The notes: generated from the sequence alone by a model not told the origin. DNA of 64,000 bases from Gordionus sp. m RMFG-2023 (GCF_954871325.1 NC_088775.1:30171561-30235560); one strand, 5' to 3'. Positions 34,768 to 48,248 are shown, counted from the first letter of the stretch. A program made the numbers and translations.

Positions 34768-35270
34768 GTAATAAAACTAATATGTAAAAAAATCCAAAAA
34801 TGGTAAAATAAATTATACTTGATATTTCATAGATGAAAGTATCTAGTATTTCATAACACGGAAAGAACCTAACAATGTTGACTATAATTGCAAATATCTG
34901 TGGGAAAATATTTATTTCATAAATTCTAATTTAGTTTTAGTTGGATTCTAAACTTGATTCTTTTTGCGTATTTCTTTATTTGTGCACACACATTCAAATA
35001 ATAACATTACTGTAATAACTTTTTGTACACTTTTTAATTTACCATATTTAAATCTAACAGTATTATCGTCTTAGCATTTTTACCGTCACTTATTTTTTCC
35101 CACACACATTCTTATAAACATCGAACACATTTCTATCATAAGAAATGTGAAAAAAAATAAGTCGGCTAGTTACTGGCTCTTGAATTATAATACACATGTA
35201 TTTAATACTTTCATGGTTACATTTTTAAATATAATTAATATTATAAAAGCACACAATTCGAAATATATCC
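34768..35270. other. Upstream region of the TRIM-type gene
   Basis: About 500 bp between exon 1 and the duplicated octamer of the 35279 hAT element. It is AT-rich with no open frame of note. Promoter or 5' UTR sequence may lie here, but I see no firm TATA or initiator signal against the AT-rich background. Confidence 0.35.
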
Positions 35271-35278
35271 AGAATATC

Positions 35279-37791
35279 CAGTGGCGTAGCCAGGATTTAT
35301 CCAGGGCAGGGGGGGGGTTGCCAATATTATGTGCTTTATTATTGTCAAATCACTATTAGTGTTGTTATACGGCTCTTTTTGAACCAATTTTTAAAAAGGA
35401 CCAACTCAATATTCGTCCTGAATAATATTAAGTAAGGCTGTAGATTTTGTTTGTAGAAAGAATAAAGGTTTGAACATCTATTAGCAAAATCTCAAGGCTT
35501 AGGCAATATTTTTCTGGCTAAAATATTGAGATAGCCGTTTTTTAAAAATCGGCTCAAAACGAGCCATTTGACAACACTACACTACACTATAGTAGCCAGC
35601 ATAAATGAAAGAATATTAGTAACAGAATTTTGGCCAAATTTATGATTAATAAGCGGCTGAAAACATTATTCTAAAAATTTTATCAATGCTTAATAAATTG
35701 TAAATTAATCTATATAGTGTAGAAAGAAGAAAAAAATTTGCCCCCCCCCCCCAAACCTTCCATTTTTATGATCACTCAATTTATCTTATTGAGTGTTAAA
35801 AATAATAATTTTAATTAAACTTTAGAGAATTTCATTATAGATTTTATTTATTTTTAAAATAATATGGTATAAATAATATGGTATAAATAATATGGTATAA
35901 ATAACATCCCTTATTTATTTTAATGATAAAATACAATAAAATAAATTTCAAAATGTATAAATTTTATACAGATTATTATATTAAAAATTTATTGTATACA
36001 ACTATATTTAATAAATATAATTCAATAAAATATAAGTAATTCTTGTACGGTATTTAAGAAAAATATAATTTAACAATTATAATTAATACAAATGAATCAA
36101 AATATAAATAATTCATATTGCAAATGCAATAGTTTTATTAAAAATAGGCAGCGAATCTAAAATGCAATTACACATAGAAAGGGCCTGCAAAGCATTTTTT
36201 GGCCTCAAAGATTATTCTATTTTATCAATATTTTTATACCAAAATACGACATCACAGTAACTTATGCGATCCTGATAAATCATCAGAATAAAATAAGATT
36301 TTCTTAATATCCTCTCATTTCAAGTGTAATCAACAATTCAGACTCAACTGACAGAAGAAAATAAAAGCTTTTTAAAATAAAATTGTGACTAATAAATCTT
36401 TCATTTAATTTAAATAAAAATGTATAATAAATATTTATTTTATAAAAATCCTCAATCGTAGATGCATCAATATTTAAGCGATTGAACTGTTTAAAAACTA
36501 CTCTAGGTTTAAAAATTTAAATCCCAAACATATTAGCTATCTCCTTAACTTTCTCGTATATTTCATGAAATTTTCATCCACATTATCTTTGATATTTGTT
36601 ATATTTCAACATTGCCCTTTGACCTATTCATAACCTCCCTTAAATCCAAATCAATTTTTTGTAAAATTTTGCTAAAATCTTATGTATAATTTAATAAAAA
36701 ATATACACATTGAATTGATATTAAAAATGTGGCTTCGTAATAGCCTGCAAAAGATTTTCAGCATCTGAGGAATCCTTTAATTTGCTTGATATGTAGGATT
36801 CGAGCGCTGCAAAAATAACTTCATATAATTCGATGAAAAATCTCACTGATTGTTGTCTTTCAATAAAAATCTTTTTAGTTTTTTTAAATTATTTGAATCA
36901 ATATCATAAACGTTCGGTTAAAAGGTTGCCTCCTCTTGGATGGTGTGAAAAAGTCACAAACCGACGATATTGTTTCTATATTTTAAAATATATTAGAATT
37001 ATAAAAAGATATCTATAATACATAATAAAATCCAATATATTCCAATTAAATTGAAATATATTTACGTAAACTGTTCCGGATGTATCGAATTTCGCATTCC
37101 TCATATATCATCAAATTTAGGTAATGTGAACTACAGTAACATATGTAGCTGTGCTATAAAGCTCTCTAATTCTTGACTGCACCCCTTTAACGTGACCAAT
37201 CAGGGAACTCTATCATATCCTTCATTAGATTTAAATTTAAATCTAGGCCTTAAATGGATGCTAAAACTTTTTGGCTAACATCTATGATTTAGTGTCATGT
37301 AAGTTAATAAATTGAACAGTGTTCCTTCATTTTGAAATCTCCTGATTATTGCTCTATGTTACCAACATCGAAGTCTCATCTTCCAAAATACTAAAAAATG
37401 GTGATGCTTCACTTTTGAAGAAATTTCTTTCAATATGAACCTATTTGCATATGGTTATTATTTCATTTTGAATACTTGGACTAAGGTAGGGTAGGTGGCA
37501 TTTTTAGCAGAGCTTTCAAAAAGCTTATCATTATTATTATATAAAAGTTACAACAATTCCTTGAAATTCTCTTCATTATGAGAAATTTATTTATGAATTG
37601 AAACCGTTTTTTAAATAAAATTATTCGCAATAAGAAAAAAAATAAAAAAAAAGAAGATATTCTAAAAAAATTTCAAAAAAAAATTTCAAAAAAAAAATTT
37701 CAAAAAAGTTTTAAATAAAAAAAAATTTCGAAGGGTATGGGGGGGGAGGGGGTTTCAACCCCAAACCCCCCCCCCCTTGTCTATGCCACTG
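35279..37791. mobile_element. CAGTGGCGTAGCC hAT element with decayed transposase
   Basis: CAGTGGCGTAGCCAGG and CTATGCCACTG are the ends, and AGAATATC is duplicated exactly (35271-35278 and 37792-37799). G and C tracts lie close to the termini. Minus-strand decayed coding around 36500-37300 fits a hAT transposase (NVDENFMKYTRKLRR-like text), with many stops. It carries a TAGTG MITE at 35357-35579 that is absent from the sister copy at 31759-33551. Confidence 0.88.
35357..35579. mobile_element. TAGTGTTGTTAAA-family MITE
   Basis: It runs from TAGTGTTGTTATACGGCTC to GAGCCATTTGACAACACTA. The flanking duplication is unclear because both sides contain CACTA/CACTAT repeats. The sister hAT element shows the matching site without this insert near 31820 (ACCACTATAGTAGCC), which supports it as a later insertion. 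Confidence 0.85.
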
Positions 37792-38377
37792 AGAATATCA
37801 CTACCAATAACATTCCAAATTTTGCACCATAGCCACTAATTAGCATTACCATCTTACGATGCTTTGCCTTCAAGTCACAGCAATTGATAATTAGTATCCT
37901 CATATGCAAATAAGCTCGTGGGGAGGGGGGGGGGGAATTTGCAATGTTGACTTGTTCTCAGGATACAAAACAATGGAAGAACAATATAATATACAGTGCA
38001 CATGCTTTAATTAAAATGATATAGAAATATGTAAAATATTATTATTTTAATTAAAAAGCAATGTATTTTTTTAACATAAATTTCTCTCGATACAGACCAA
38101 ATTTTCAGTAAATCGCTTCAAAATTTTTAAATAATTATACCAACCTTATTCTCGTCACTATAGATACAAGGATAAACAGGAATTTTTAGCTTGGGGAGGG
38201 GGGCAATGGCATCCTTTTTGGAAGGGAGAAGGGTACTATTTTATTAAAAATAAAACAAATTAGGCATTTATATAAAAAATTTTCAATTTTTATTAAAAAT
38301 TTTTAAATGTAACATGAATAGAAAATAATGCCATAATATAATGCCACGATTTTTATTTTTAAATTTTAACATAAATG

Positions 38378-38554
38378 TAGTGTTGTTAAAAAGCCCAATT
38401 TGGGTCTATATTTCAAAACGGCCTGAGATTTGGCAAATAGATGCCCAAAAATTTCTACCAGCCATGAGCAAAATATACATAATGTTATTTTCATTATAAT
38501 TTTAATTATGCAGTTTTTTAAAATCGACCGGAGTCTGGCTTTTTAACAACACTT
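38378..38554. mobile_element. TAGTGTTGTTAAA-family MITE
   Basis: TAGTGTTGTTAAAAAGCCC to TTTTTAACAACACTT (the last base differs from the family CACTA), with a perfect CATAAATG duplication at 38370-38377 and 38555-38562. 177 bp, non-coding. Confidence 0.92.
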
Positions 38555-38589
38555 CATAAATGAATTAAAAGTTAAATTCTGTGTTTTTC

Positions 38590-38880
38590 TTTTTTCATAG
38601 GCCATTTATTTTAAATTTGTTTTACTTTCTCGTTAGAACCCTCTTTAGTATAGAGAATGAGGCTTCACAAGAAGTGGTTGATACTCCAATGATGATGGCT
38701 GTTGAGTAGCATTTATGCAATTCTTTAAATGGAAGACTATACTTTTTTATACATAATATTTAGGATATTTTCAAAATTATATGTTTCTTTAACTTCTGTA
38801 GCTATCTGCTTTTTTTATTTCATGATGTAATGTTTCCTTATTTAAGTTTAATAATAATCTAATGGGGCCATTTTATCTGA
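38590..38880 (-). pseudogene. hAT transposase C-terminal relic
   Basis: The minus strand reads PFKELHKCYSTAIIIGVSTT followed by SCEASFSILKRVLTRK. This is the hAT dimerisation segment, in which ...STxSCERSFSxLKxIKT... is conserved. Coding breaks up on both sides. The long G-runs at about 38200 and 38900 may mark the old element's ends. Confidence 0.7.
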
Positions 38881-39337
38881 AATAAAATATTAAAGGTCGG
38901 GGGGGGGGGGGGATGTATTAAAAGATGGTTGATATGTCACGTTTTTAACAATAATAAAAAAAGAAAAACATATAAATAATAATATAAAAAAGAATCTTAA
39001 TTTTACCATAGAGTAACCTATGAATATGATTGTTTAATTTAATAGTTTGTTACATAATTTTATTAAGACTTCAAGTGACTGATTTAAGATGATTAACTAA
39101 AACTGTAAAATGATTAATTATTCTTTTATTTCATATTAAATTAATATCATATAAAAAGGACGATGAGTTGTTGATAAGGATCAGTATAAAATGTTATTCA
39201 TATTTTAACTCGCGCTGAATATTATGTATAAAAGATTTTAAATTTAAATAAATTGATTAAATCAAGACATGAATATTCCTAGTTATTTGATCTGCCATAT
39301 CTACTCTAATATTTTAAGCATGATAGAAGATTATCAT

Positions 39338-41140
39338 GGGCGTAGCCGGGGGGTGGGGCAAGGGAAAATTCCCCCCCCCCTTTCAGAAATTTACACTTTT
39401 GTGAATATCATTTTAAGCTAATACAAAATATCCCCCTTAGTCCTCCCCCCACTCCCTGACCCCCAAAAATGTATACATATATTTTAGACAATAATTTGAA
39501 AGAAAGAATGTAAAAGTTGTATTTTATAAAACTATTCATCATAATTTTATACATTTTTGGTAAAAAGCATTTTTATATAAAAAAAGTGAACCAAAAATGT
39601 TTATTAAGAAATGGAATATAAGCCAAAGATATTTCATAAGACAAAAGTGAAATGAATTATAATTATAAATAATAGATCCATAAAATTACTAAATAATATA
39701 TATCAGATATAATTTTTTATAAAGTGAGTAATTTTAATTTATTTATCTTAATAAAAGTAAAATATAATTATAAAAATATATCATAAATTAAATAAAAAAA
39801 TTAAAGCACAATACAAACAGTGGAATATTATATGTCGTAGATTTGCAGTATATTAATCAATTATCATATGACAATCAAGTAATTTTTACCAATATAGCTA
39901 TAAAGTATTGATAAGGATATAAGAAAATATATTTTAAAGACATTGTGGGAGGAATGAAGATTAATTTTTAATAACATTTATATTTAAAATAGATGGCTTA
40001 AAAAATTGAATGCTAATTGTTGCTATATTTATTATCAAGAGCATTGTTAGTAAAATTTGTTAAAATATTAACTGTAATATATTCTCTAACTGTCAAATAT
40101 GTTTCTAAAAGTGGAATTTTACCTAGTATATTATAACCAATTCTATATAATAGTAGAATATCAACTATATGTCTACTTACTTTTTATAAATAAATTTCTT
40201 ATACTTGTTTGGAATAAATTATTGCCATGCTTTTATATTAATGTATATACAAGTATTTTATTATATTTTATATAAACTAAAAAAATAATATTTCATATTT
40301 GTTCTAGGTTTTTTTTATATTAAAATTAACCTATGCCACCATTTCTTAAAATGTATGAAGCCTTATAATCGTACTTTCTTTCAATTAACAATCCATCAAT
40401 TATCAAAATTTTTTTGAAATGATATAAAAAACGCATATATGTGGTTTGCCCAATCCTTGATGTATATGTTTCATAAAAAAATTAAATCGTTTGAGAAATA
40501 AAATTAAATCAGTATTGAAATGTTTAACAATTTAAAATCATTAAAATATTTGTTCAACCGAAAGAAAAATGAAATATTTTTCCATTAAAATTAAAGGCAA
40601 TATTTGAAACAAATATAATTGAAATGGACAAAAATATCCAAGCAGATCATTGCATATTTTAAAGACATTGTATTTAATGGGTTAATCTTATGTCAGAATC
40701 TCTAGAAGAAATGGATGGAAATAAAAATTCCAAGTAGTCACACTATAGATTTTTTGAATAATAAAAATGTTTCTTTAGATGAGTCAAAGTTGTTTGACCA
40801 AATCTGCAACCTTAAATTGTTTATTTTAAATAAAATGAGGTGTGTTGAATATATAAAACTTCCTCTTCATCAAAAATAGATCATAATTTCTATGATAATT
40901 CAATCCTTGAATATATGAACTGCTAAATAGCTTCAATTTTCCTACACCATCTATTGCCAACGTTGAAAGAGTTATGGACAAATGAGGTGAATAGTTGAAT
41001 TTAAATCTATAAGAGCATTATATGCATGCAATACCATTTTAAGTGGGTTTGTCTAGATTTCTTTAATTTTTTTGGAGAAAGGCCAAATATATTCGAAAAA
41101 TATCTGCAAGTGAAAAATATGGAATAAAAAATATTATCAT
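39338..41140 (+). mobile_element. GGCGTAGCC-ended hAT element with transposase relic
   Basis: The left end is CATGGGCGTAGCCGGGGGG followed by a C-tract. The first kilobase (to about 40330) aligns collinearly with 58691-59705. The plus strand near 40930-41080 reads FNFPTPSIANVERVMDK and, after a frame change, ...GLSRF, the degraded hAT C-terminus. The right terminus was not found. It is truncated or lost near 41.2 kb. Confidence 0.65.
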
Positions 41141-41689
41141 TTGCGAGATTTAATGAAATTTATATATAAATACTATTTATTAAATGAATGCTTAATCATC
41201 AATTTAATTTTAAATTCATTAAAATCCCTTGTCTAAAATACATTAAAAAAAATATCCTCTTTTCCACTAAGCAGGATCTGTTAATCCTAGATATGAGGTC
41301 TTTTTTTAGAGAAGAGCCACGATTAAAATTTTAAAAATAAATTCACTGTTTAAACTTTATTTCATATATAGAAATTATTTATTAAAATATAATATACATA
41401 AGTTAAAAATGTGAAATTTACTCTATCTTACCCAATTTTTTATCTTTTACTTAGGTGGAAGATAAAATTTTCATTATTCGGTAACCGATAGGAAGATTTA
41501 TATATTTTTAGAACAAAACTGATTAGTCTAATTTTTTTAAATTTTTTTATTTCGATTTAAAAACTATTATAATTTACAAAAAAAATATAAGCTATATAAA
41601 AATAAATGATATAATATTATTTATTTTTAAAAAATTGATAATAAAATAATGTAATGTATTAAAAAATGAACATGGGGAGGTGCATCTAG

Positions 41690-42950
41690 CTTATGGCACC
41701 GTGGATTGATATACTATGAGACCTATTTCCATTGAAATGCGTTAGGATCACCCGAAATTAAGCTCATTTTTTGGCCGAGTGCCTTGAAAAAATTCTTTGC
41801 TCTGGGTTCGAAAGCACCGATTATGTCAGAAACAATGGGGGTTAGAGTAATATTAGAATGCTAATGTATTTATAACTCATTTCCGCTCAACACATGTATA
41901 TTCCCAGGCTAGGGTAATTCTCCTGCTCCATGGAATAAGTGTCATTCCGTCAGGCCTGATATTGTCCCCGAGATTAAGACCTTCCCTGATGAAATATTAA
42001 CTGAATGGAGAGTTCTAGCAATAATTAAATTTATTGCTTGGTGGCATGGATGACGGTTTTTAGAGAGACGTCAGTGAAGAGGACGATGACCCAGACTGTT
42101 GAAATGGAGCTGACATAGTTTGTAAGATTTGGGCATGACGATATCACAGCCTAAACAAGACCTATTCCTATCCGAGGTTCTTCGTTGGAAAGAAACAAAC
42201 CAAGGTTGGAGCTAGGGATAGCGTCAAGTTATTCATAGCGCGTGTTGAAATGTTGAATTGATAATGGAGAATAACTACTTTGATTTGGGGGAGGGGAATA
42301 AATCAATATTTTGATTTATTGGGAAGGGGATATCTGGGTTAAAGATCGAGGAAATGCCCTTCAAGGCAGCGTTCTAGTAAAGAAATTCAAAGGAATGCTG
42401 GATTAAAGGTAAATCCCAATCTTTTATCTGTAGAATAGAGGCAAAGGAGAATTTGGGGCGTTTGACTTCCATAGGTCTAGTGCCAACCCCAGGTGGGGAT
42501 CTGTAGTGGTGGTAAAAATGTTAGTAATTGGTTGACTTTTGGTATATGATGAGAGAAAAGCTGCAATACTCAATGTGGCAGGGGATCGAAAGCCCAAACT
42601 CCTAAATTTGCACGGGAGAGCTGGTTGCATCTAGCAACTCGGCGAGAATTTGAGGTTGAGCATTGACTTAAGGGATATTTAACTTTAAGTTCCAAATCTA
42701 GTAATAGGTCTGGGATTTGGAAAAGAGGAACAGAACAAAAGGCATGCAATATTTTTGGAATATAAAGGAAATTCTTTAGGAGAAAGAATAAATGATGAGA
42801 TGGTAAATCCTAGGATTTTCTGAAGTCGGTCAAATTTAATCAGGAAGTCTTTTATAAATTTGGATGTTGCTGCTTTGCCTCCATAGGTGAGCCTAGATGA
42901 GTAAAGCTTGATTTCTCGACTATAAAATAGAATTTCAAAATTTGTCAAAT
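41690..42950 (-). pseudogene. LINE-like retroelement 3' coding relic
   Basis: A GC-richer block whose minus strand gives decayed coding: PALPCKFRSLGFRSPATLSI and AAFLSSY, and further downstream KNRHPCHQAINLIIARTLHS, then AFEPRAKNFFKALGQKMSLI and SGDP. The motif order LP...GLG.RS...AFL, then R.H...N..I.R.L, then ...ALG.....GDP is the region downstream of reverse transcriptase in a family common in invertebrate genomes. I regard it as a non-LTR (LINE) tail, but the clade is not certain. It has many stops. Confidence 0.6.
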
Positions 42951-44265
42951 ATTTGCTTTCCCATCAGGGCTTTTATATAAAAATTTCTAAAATATTCCAA
43001 AAATTCAATTTAACTTTAGATCATCGTCTGTCTTTTTATTTCCTCTATACTTACTCGAAAACATATATAAAATTAGCTGGCTCTGACCTTCCCAACAAAA
43101 TCCGGTAGATTGTCCTAAGGCGGCGATATTCCCACGTTATTAATTGAATGTTTTTAATTGTTATGGTAATCACTTCATATATTTTAAAAAGAATAACTTA
43201 CATTATGAATACTCAACTACAAACTCTCAAAAATTATGTGTGAAAGAATTTTTTTAGAATATGAATTAAATTAATTCCTCTCATTTACGATGAATGCATT
43301 ATAATAATGTATTGTTTTTGGTATGAATATGAGTTTGCCAAGAATGTCTAACCCATTTAAATTACATATAAATATATAAAATATTCATTACACAAATTTT
43401 TTATTATATATCTTTATTTGCAAAATTTAATATCAAATAATAATAAAAAATAATATGAAATGAGAAAAATAAAAATAATAATCATATTCATTCCGATTGG
43501 TATAAAGAATTCCAAGAAAATTAATATTAAAAAAATAAACATCATAAAAATAGATATTTTGTAGAAAAAATTATAAATAATATTAATTCGTTATCACGGT
43601 AATTCGGTGCAGCTTCAATTCAGCGCGGCCACAAATCGGCGCGTATCTAAAATAGCTGCAATTTATTTAATTTATTAATATAAAAAAAGGATGATTAAAT
43701 AGAAGTCATTTTGAATGTTAGTCCTATTAATTATTTCTTTATATTTTTTTTACAAAAATCTCATTTTAATTTACTAAATGTGTAATATCAATAAAAAATT
43801 TAATAATATCAAAAAAAATTAACAACCAATATTTATACAGATTTCTTTGGTGGACCAATTTACCACATTATAAGGTATACATTATTTTGGCTAAAATCAT
43901 AATCGACAGTTTTCAAACTAGACCCAAATCGGCCGTTTAAAAACATTAATTTTGATCCAAAAAATTCAAATTAAGACTGACTCATTTTTTAGATATATTA
44001 AAAATCCTTGAAATAATTATAGTAATCATTTTTAAAAAAATGTTTTGTTTAGGTTAATTTTCCCTATTACAAAATAATCAAAAACTAATTAAGGCACAAT
44101 TTTTTTATTTATTTATAAAATGACTATAAAGAATATAAATATACTATATAAAACATACAAAAAATATGTTTATAAGAACATTTAAAAAAAATAGATGGCA
44201 TTAATATGTTTGTAAATTAAAATTATAAGCGATGCGATCCTCCTTAAATAATCATGAATCGGGAG
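42951..44265. other. Gene-free AT-rich stretch
   Basis: No gene was recognised. A short GC-rich island at about 43605-43665 shares GCCACAAATCGGC with the island at 17521-17635. A decayed end of the TAGTG MITE family (CGGCCGTTTAAAAACATTA) lies near 43840-43950. The last part (about 44200-44270, minus strand) seems to continue the MULE relic beyond the LTR element. Confidence 0.45.
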
Positions 44266-44270
44266 ATTTA

Positions 44271-44420
44271 TGAAATGTTTAGATTAATTTATTGTAAAGT
44301 TGTAAAGTTACAAAATGATTTAATATCAGCTATATATATATTTTTTTCTATTTTTATAAATTGTAAATAAATTGTATCTTTAAGCGAATATAAAAAATCA
44401 ATTTATTTAAATACATTACA
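44271..44420 (-). repeat. 3' LTR of the Ty3/gypsy fossil
   Basis: About 150 bp. Read on the minus strand it starts TGTAATG and ends CATTTCA. It is almost the same as 48101-48243, apart from one base and two small length differences. A purine tract (GTGGGGAGAAC) adjoins it on the inner side. The 5-bp ATTTA at 44266-44270 is the left target duplication. Confidence 0.9.
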
Positions 44421-47400
44421 GTTCTCCCCACTATAAATTGAATACATCATAATAAAGTAATGGGGGTTTCGAAACTCTTTTTTCTAGAATTATATTTCCA
44501 TTATGTTCTGCAATGTCCAAATCCTCAGTCATTGTCATGGGTGTTTCTTTAGCTTGTACATGAGCTTCCCTCAGTTGGTCGGCATGCTTGTTTTTTACAA
44601 TACCCTCAGACTCAACATCATACAATATCGCACTTTTCCGTTGAACCACTGTTCCTTCATGCCATCCCGCAGTCCTTTCGTTTTTTACCCAAACTTTTTG
44701 CTTCTCTTTAAATTCACGGGGCTCAACGTTCCTATCATTATAATTTTTTTGTTTCCATAACGCGTTTTCAGTCCTTTCTCTCGTAGATAATTTCCACTGA
44801 TCCAACGTCGTCCTGAGCGGCCTTCCAAACATCATTTCGGCAGGGGATTTGCCGGTAGTTGCGTTTGGAGTATTTCGGTGTGTAATTAAAACATTTGCTA
44901 AATTTAACTGGTCCGGAGTCCCACTTCTCCTTCCAGCATAGAAACGCGTCTTTATCGTACGTATATAGCGCTCAGCCAAACCATTCGACTTGGGGCTATA
45001 AGGGGCCGATCTAAAATGTTTTATATTATTTTTAAAAAGAAACGTTTTGAATTCAGATCCAGTAAACTGAGTACCGTTATCTGAGACAATGTAACGAGGT
45101 AAACCAAATCTAGCGAAATAATTACGCAGATTATTTATTACACTCGTCGAATTAATATGTGTTAAAATTGCAACTTCAACACATTTGGTGAAAGCGTCTA
45201 CGCAAATTAACCAGTACTTTCCAGACACGGGACCTGTCAAATCAATGTGTATTCTTTCCCAAGGTCGGGTAGGAATATTCCAATTGTATAATGGTACATC
45301 TCTGGCTCCCGGTCTTCCTTCCTGACAACTTTTGCAGTTTTCTACGAATTCTTCAACATCTCGTTCAAGATTTGTCCAGAAGACATAGTATCGGCATAAG
45401 GATTTCATCCCCACTATCCCCGGATGTCCTCGAGATAACATTCAAAACCTCTTTTTTTAGGTTATCAGGAATGATGATTCTATCATTATAAAATAAAAGC
45501 CCTTCTTCGAAAGAAATATTATCTTTAATTAAGATGAATTTTTTTAAACTTTCCGAATAATTATTCATATTATCCATATGCCAATGATTTTTTATTAATT
45601 TAACAATCTCTTTTAGATTTATATCATTGATCGTTTCACTAATAACTTTACTTCGAATGAACGATAAATCTTCAATTAAATTGATCCTTACTTCTCTAAT
45701 TTCATTTTCAAATTTTTTTTAACTTCATTTATTTTTTCTCTCTCTACCCCCAAACGGGAAAGAGCGTCGGCGCATTTATTTTGATTACCCGGCCTATGAA
45801 TTATCTCATAGTCGTAATTTAAAAGCTTCGTGGCCCACCGTATTAAACGGTTATTTGTTATCTTATTAAGGTCTCTTTTATCACCTAAGATATATTTTAA
45901 AGGTTTATGATCAGTAACCAAAATAAAATGTCTTCCATAAATGTACTGATGAAACTTCTCGATAGCGAACATGATTGCCGAAGCCTCCCGATCAATAGTG
46001 GCGTAATTCTTGCTGAAAGTGTCCTCGATGCGTAAGCAATCGGTTTCTCCTGACCAGTAAGAAATCGGTGTGCAATAACAGCTCAAGACCATCTTCGGAA
46101 GCGTCACAAGAAATCACGACAGGAATATCGGCTGAATAAGGAATTATTGTATCTTCTTTTGATAATATTTTTTTAACTACATTAAATATTTCATCTTCTT
46201 TAGCTGACCAAAACCAACTCACATTTTTACTCGTTAGTCGGTGTAAAGGTGCACAAATAGAATGTAAATTTTTAATAAACGATTCATGATAATTTACCAT
46301 TCCCAAAAACGAACGTAATTCTTTAACATTAGATGGTGTTTTACAATTTTTTATAGCATTAATCTTATCTTCGGTCGGGTGAATTCCGAATTCATCATGA
46401 ACATGACCTAAATAAGTAACTGACTTTTCTCCAAATTTTATCGGTCGTAGTTGTCAGTCCAGCCTTATCAAATCTTCTTAATACTTCTTCTAGATTAACT
46501 ATATGATCAAAATTATTCTCGCCTGCAATAATTACATCGTCTAAAAATACACTAACCATAGGAATTCCCTTTAATAGGTTTTGCATAAAACGTTGAAATA
46601 TTATCGGAGCGCTAGTCAACCCAAAAGGAATTCTTTGATATCGGTAATAACCGACATGAGTCGAAATTACTAAAAGGTCTCTACATTCTGGACTAACTCC
46701 GAATTGTAAAAATGCATCTCTTAAATCTATCGTTGAAAATATTTTACCACCCGCGATCCTATTTGTCAGGTCAACGAAAGTTGGTAGTAAATCGTTATCT
46801 ATCGCTAAATATTTGTTGATTGTTATACGAAAATCTCCGCATATCCGCACGGCACCGGATTTCTTTAAAATATTAACCGTTGGCGTAGCCCAAGTAATTG
46901 GAGTCATTGTTGGATCTACTTTCTCGATAACGCCTTCATTTAAAAGTCTGTCCAACTCAGCTTCAGCGGTTCGACGCAACGGAAATGGAATTCTTCTAGA
47001 TGGTAACGCAATTGGCACTGTATTTGGTTGTATCTTTATGACGGCTTCCTGAAATTTTATTTGTCCTAATTTTTTTTTAAAAACAGCGGAAATTTTGAAA
47101 CAATTGTATTTAAACTGGAATCTTTCATATTTATATTGTTAATACGAACTTCATCAGGAAGTTTTATACCAAATTCTTTAAGAAAAGGCATTCCAAAAAT
47201 GAGGGAATTCTCACCCTTAACTACCCAAATATGAAAATTTTGAAATATTTTTTACTTCGACTTCCACTAAACATTTACCCAATACTTCGATTTTGATATG
47301 GTTATATCCTACTAGTTTATAAGTAGGTGATAATGTTGGTTTGTCTATTCGACTCCAGGTAACCTCGTCTATCACACTACACGCCGCCCCAGTATCAAAT

Positions 47401-48100
47401 TCCATAGTAAGCTGCAGTCCATTTAGCTTCGCATCGATTGTAGCTTTATTAGCAAAAGACAGGCGAGGTGTCCGTGGTAAAATCATTTGTATAGCATGCG
47501 TTCTACACTCTTTCGCTATGTGGTTTGCTTTTCCGCATCTAAAGCATATTACTTTTTTTTGACTGAAATTAGGTTTAAAACTTGGTAAAAATTATTGTTG
47601 AATTTGTTAGCATATATCCCTTAAGAGTTCATCAACCGGCGATTTAAAATTACATAAAGCTCAAATGCTTTTTAATTTAATTGAAAAGTCAATTATACTT
47701 TCGTTATTTCTTTTTAATGTAAAAAAAATTATTCCTATGAAGAAAAATGCTAGAGACATCCTTAAAAAATTTTTCAAGATTCTCTATTAAAGTTAAATAA
47801 TTTATATTATTTAAAATATTTGGAAAATAAAAATTTTTAATTTTAATTAAATTTTCGGTGCCTATATAGGCCAATAAAAGATCCTTTTTTTTTATTTTCA
47901 TCGAAAATATTTTTTACCTTGAAAATGAGTTCTATATTATATAGGTAATCCTGAATATTAACTTTTTCTTTGACAAATTCTGGAAAATGAAATTGAGTAT
48001 GTTCTTCAATCTTCTTCAGAGGCATGGTATAATTTTAATCTTTTTATTTTAAATAATTCGTCGTCGTCAAAAATGACTTGAAAAATAAATTCGTCGCCAA

Positions 48101-48243
48101 ATGAAATGTTTAGATTAGTTTATTGTAAAGTTACAAAATGATTTAATATCAGCTATATATATATATTTTTCTATTTTTATAAATTGTAAATAAATTGTAT
48201 CTTTAAGCGAATATAAAAAATCAATTTATTTAAATACATTACA
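48101..48243 (-). repeat. 5' LTR of the Ty3/gypsy fossil
   Basis: About 143 bp, TG...CA on the minus strand, pairing with 44271-44420. The right target duplication ATTTA follows at 48244-48248. Confidence 0.9.
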
Positions 48244-48248
48244 ATTTA

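Larger units (their letters stand above)
37800..39337. other. Intergenic stretch with hAT debris and G tracts
   Basis: It contains a G-run at about 37920-37935, a MITE at 38378-38554, a hAT coding relic at 38590-38880 and a G-run at 38899-38912. No host gene is recognised. Confidence 0.5.
44271..48243 (-). mobile_element. Ty3/gypsy LTR retrotransposon fossil, compact, no envelope
   Basis: A 3,973-bp element on the minus strand with a 5-bp duplication ATTTA (44266-44270 and 48244-48248). Parts in order: short LTR, a TGGCGAC-starting primer-site candidate next to the right LTR, a gag region with one C-x2-C-x4-H-x4-C zinc knuckle (about 47.5-48.0 kb), aspartic protease (FDTGAACSVI, about 47.3-47.5), reverse transcriptase (about 46.4-47.0), RNase H (about 45.7-46.3), integrase with zinc finger and DDE core (about 44.4-45.5), purine tract and LTR. 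The protease-RT-RNaseH-integrase order places it in Ty3/gypsy. It is broken, with several interruptions, and no envelope gene is seen. Very similar LTRs suggest recent arrival. It sits inside a MULE relic. Confidence 0.92.

Noticed and set aside
41690-41780. 5S rRNA-like text (GGATCACCCGAAATTAAGC)
   Set aside because: A short stretch resembles part of 5S rRNA, but the flanks do not fit 5S length or its internal control regions, and the opposite strand is explained by retroelement coding.
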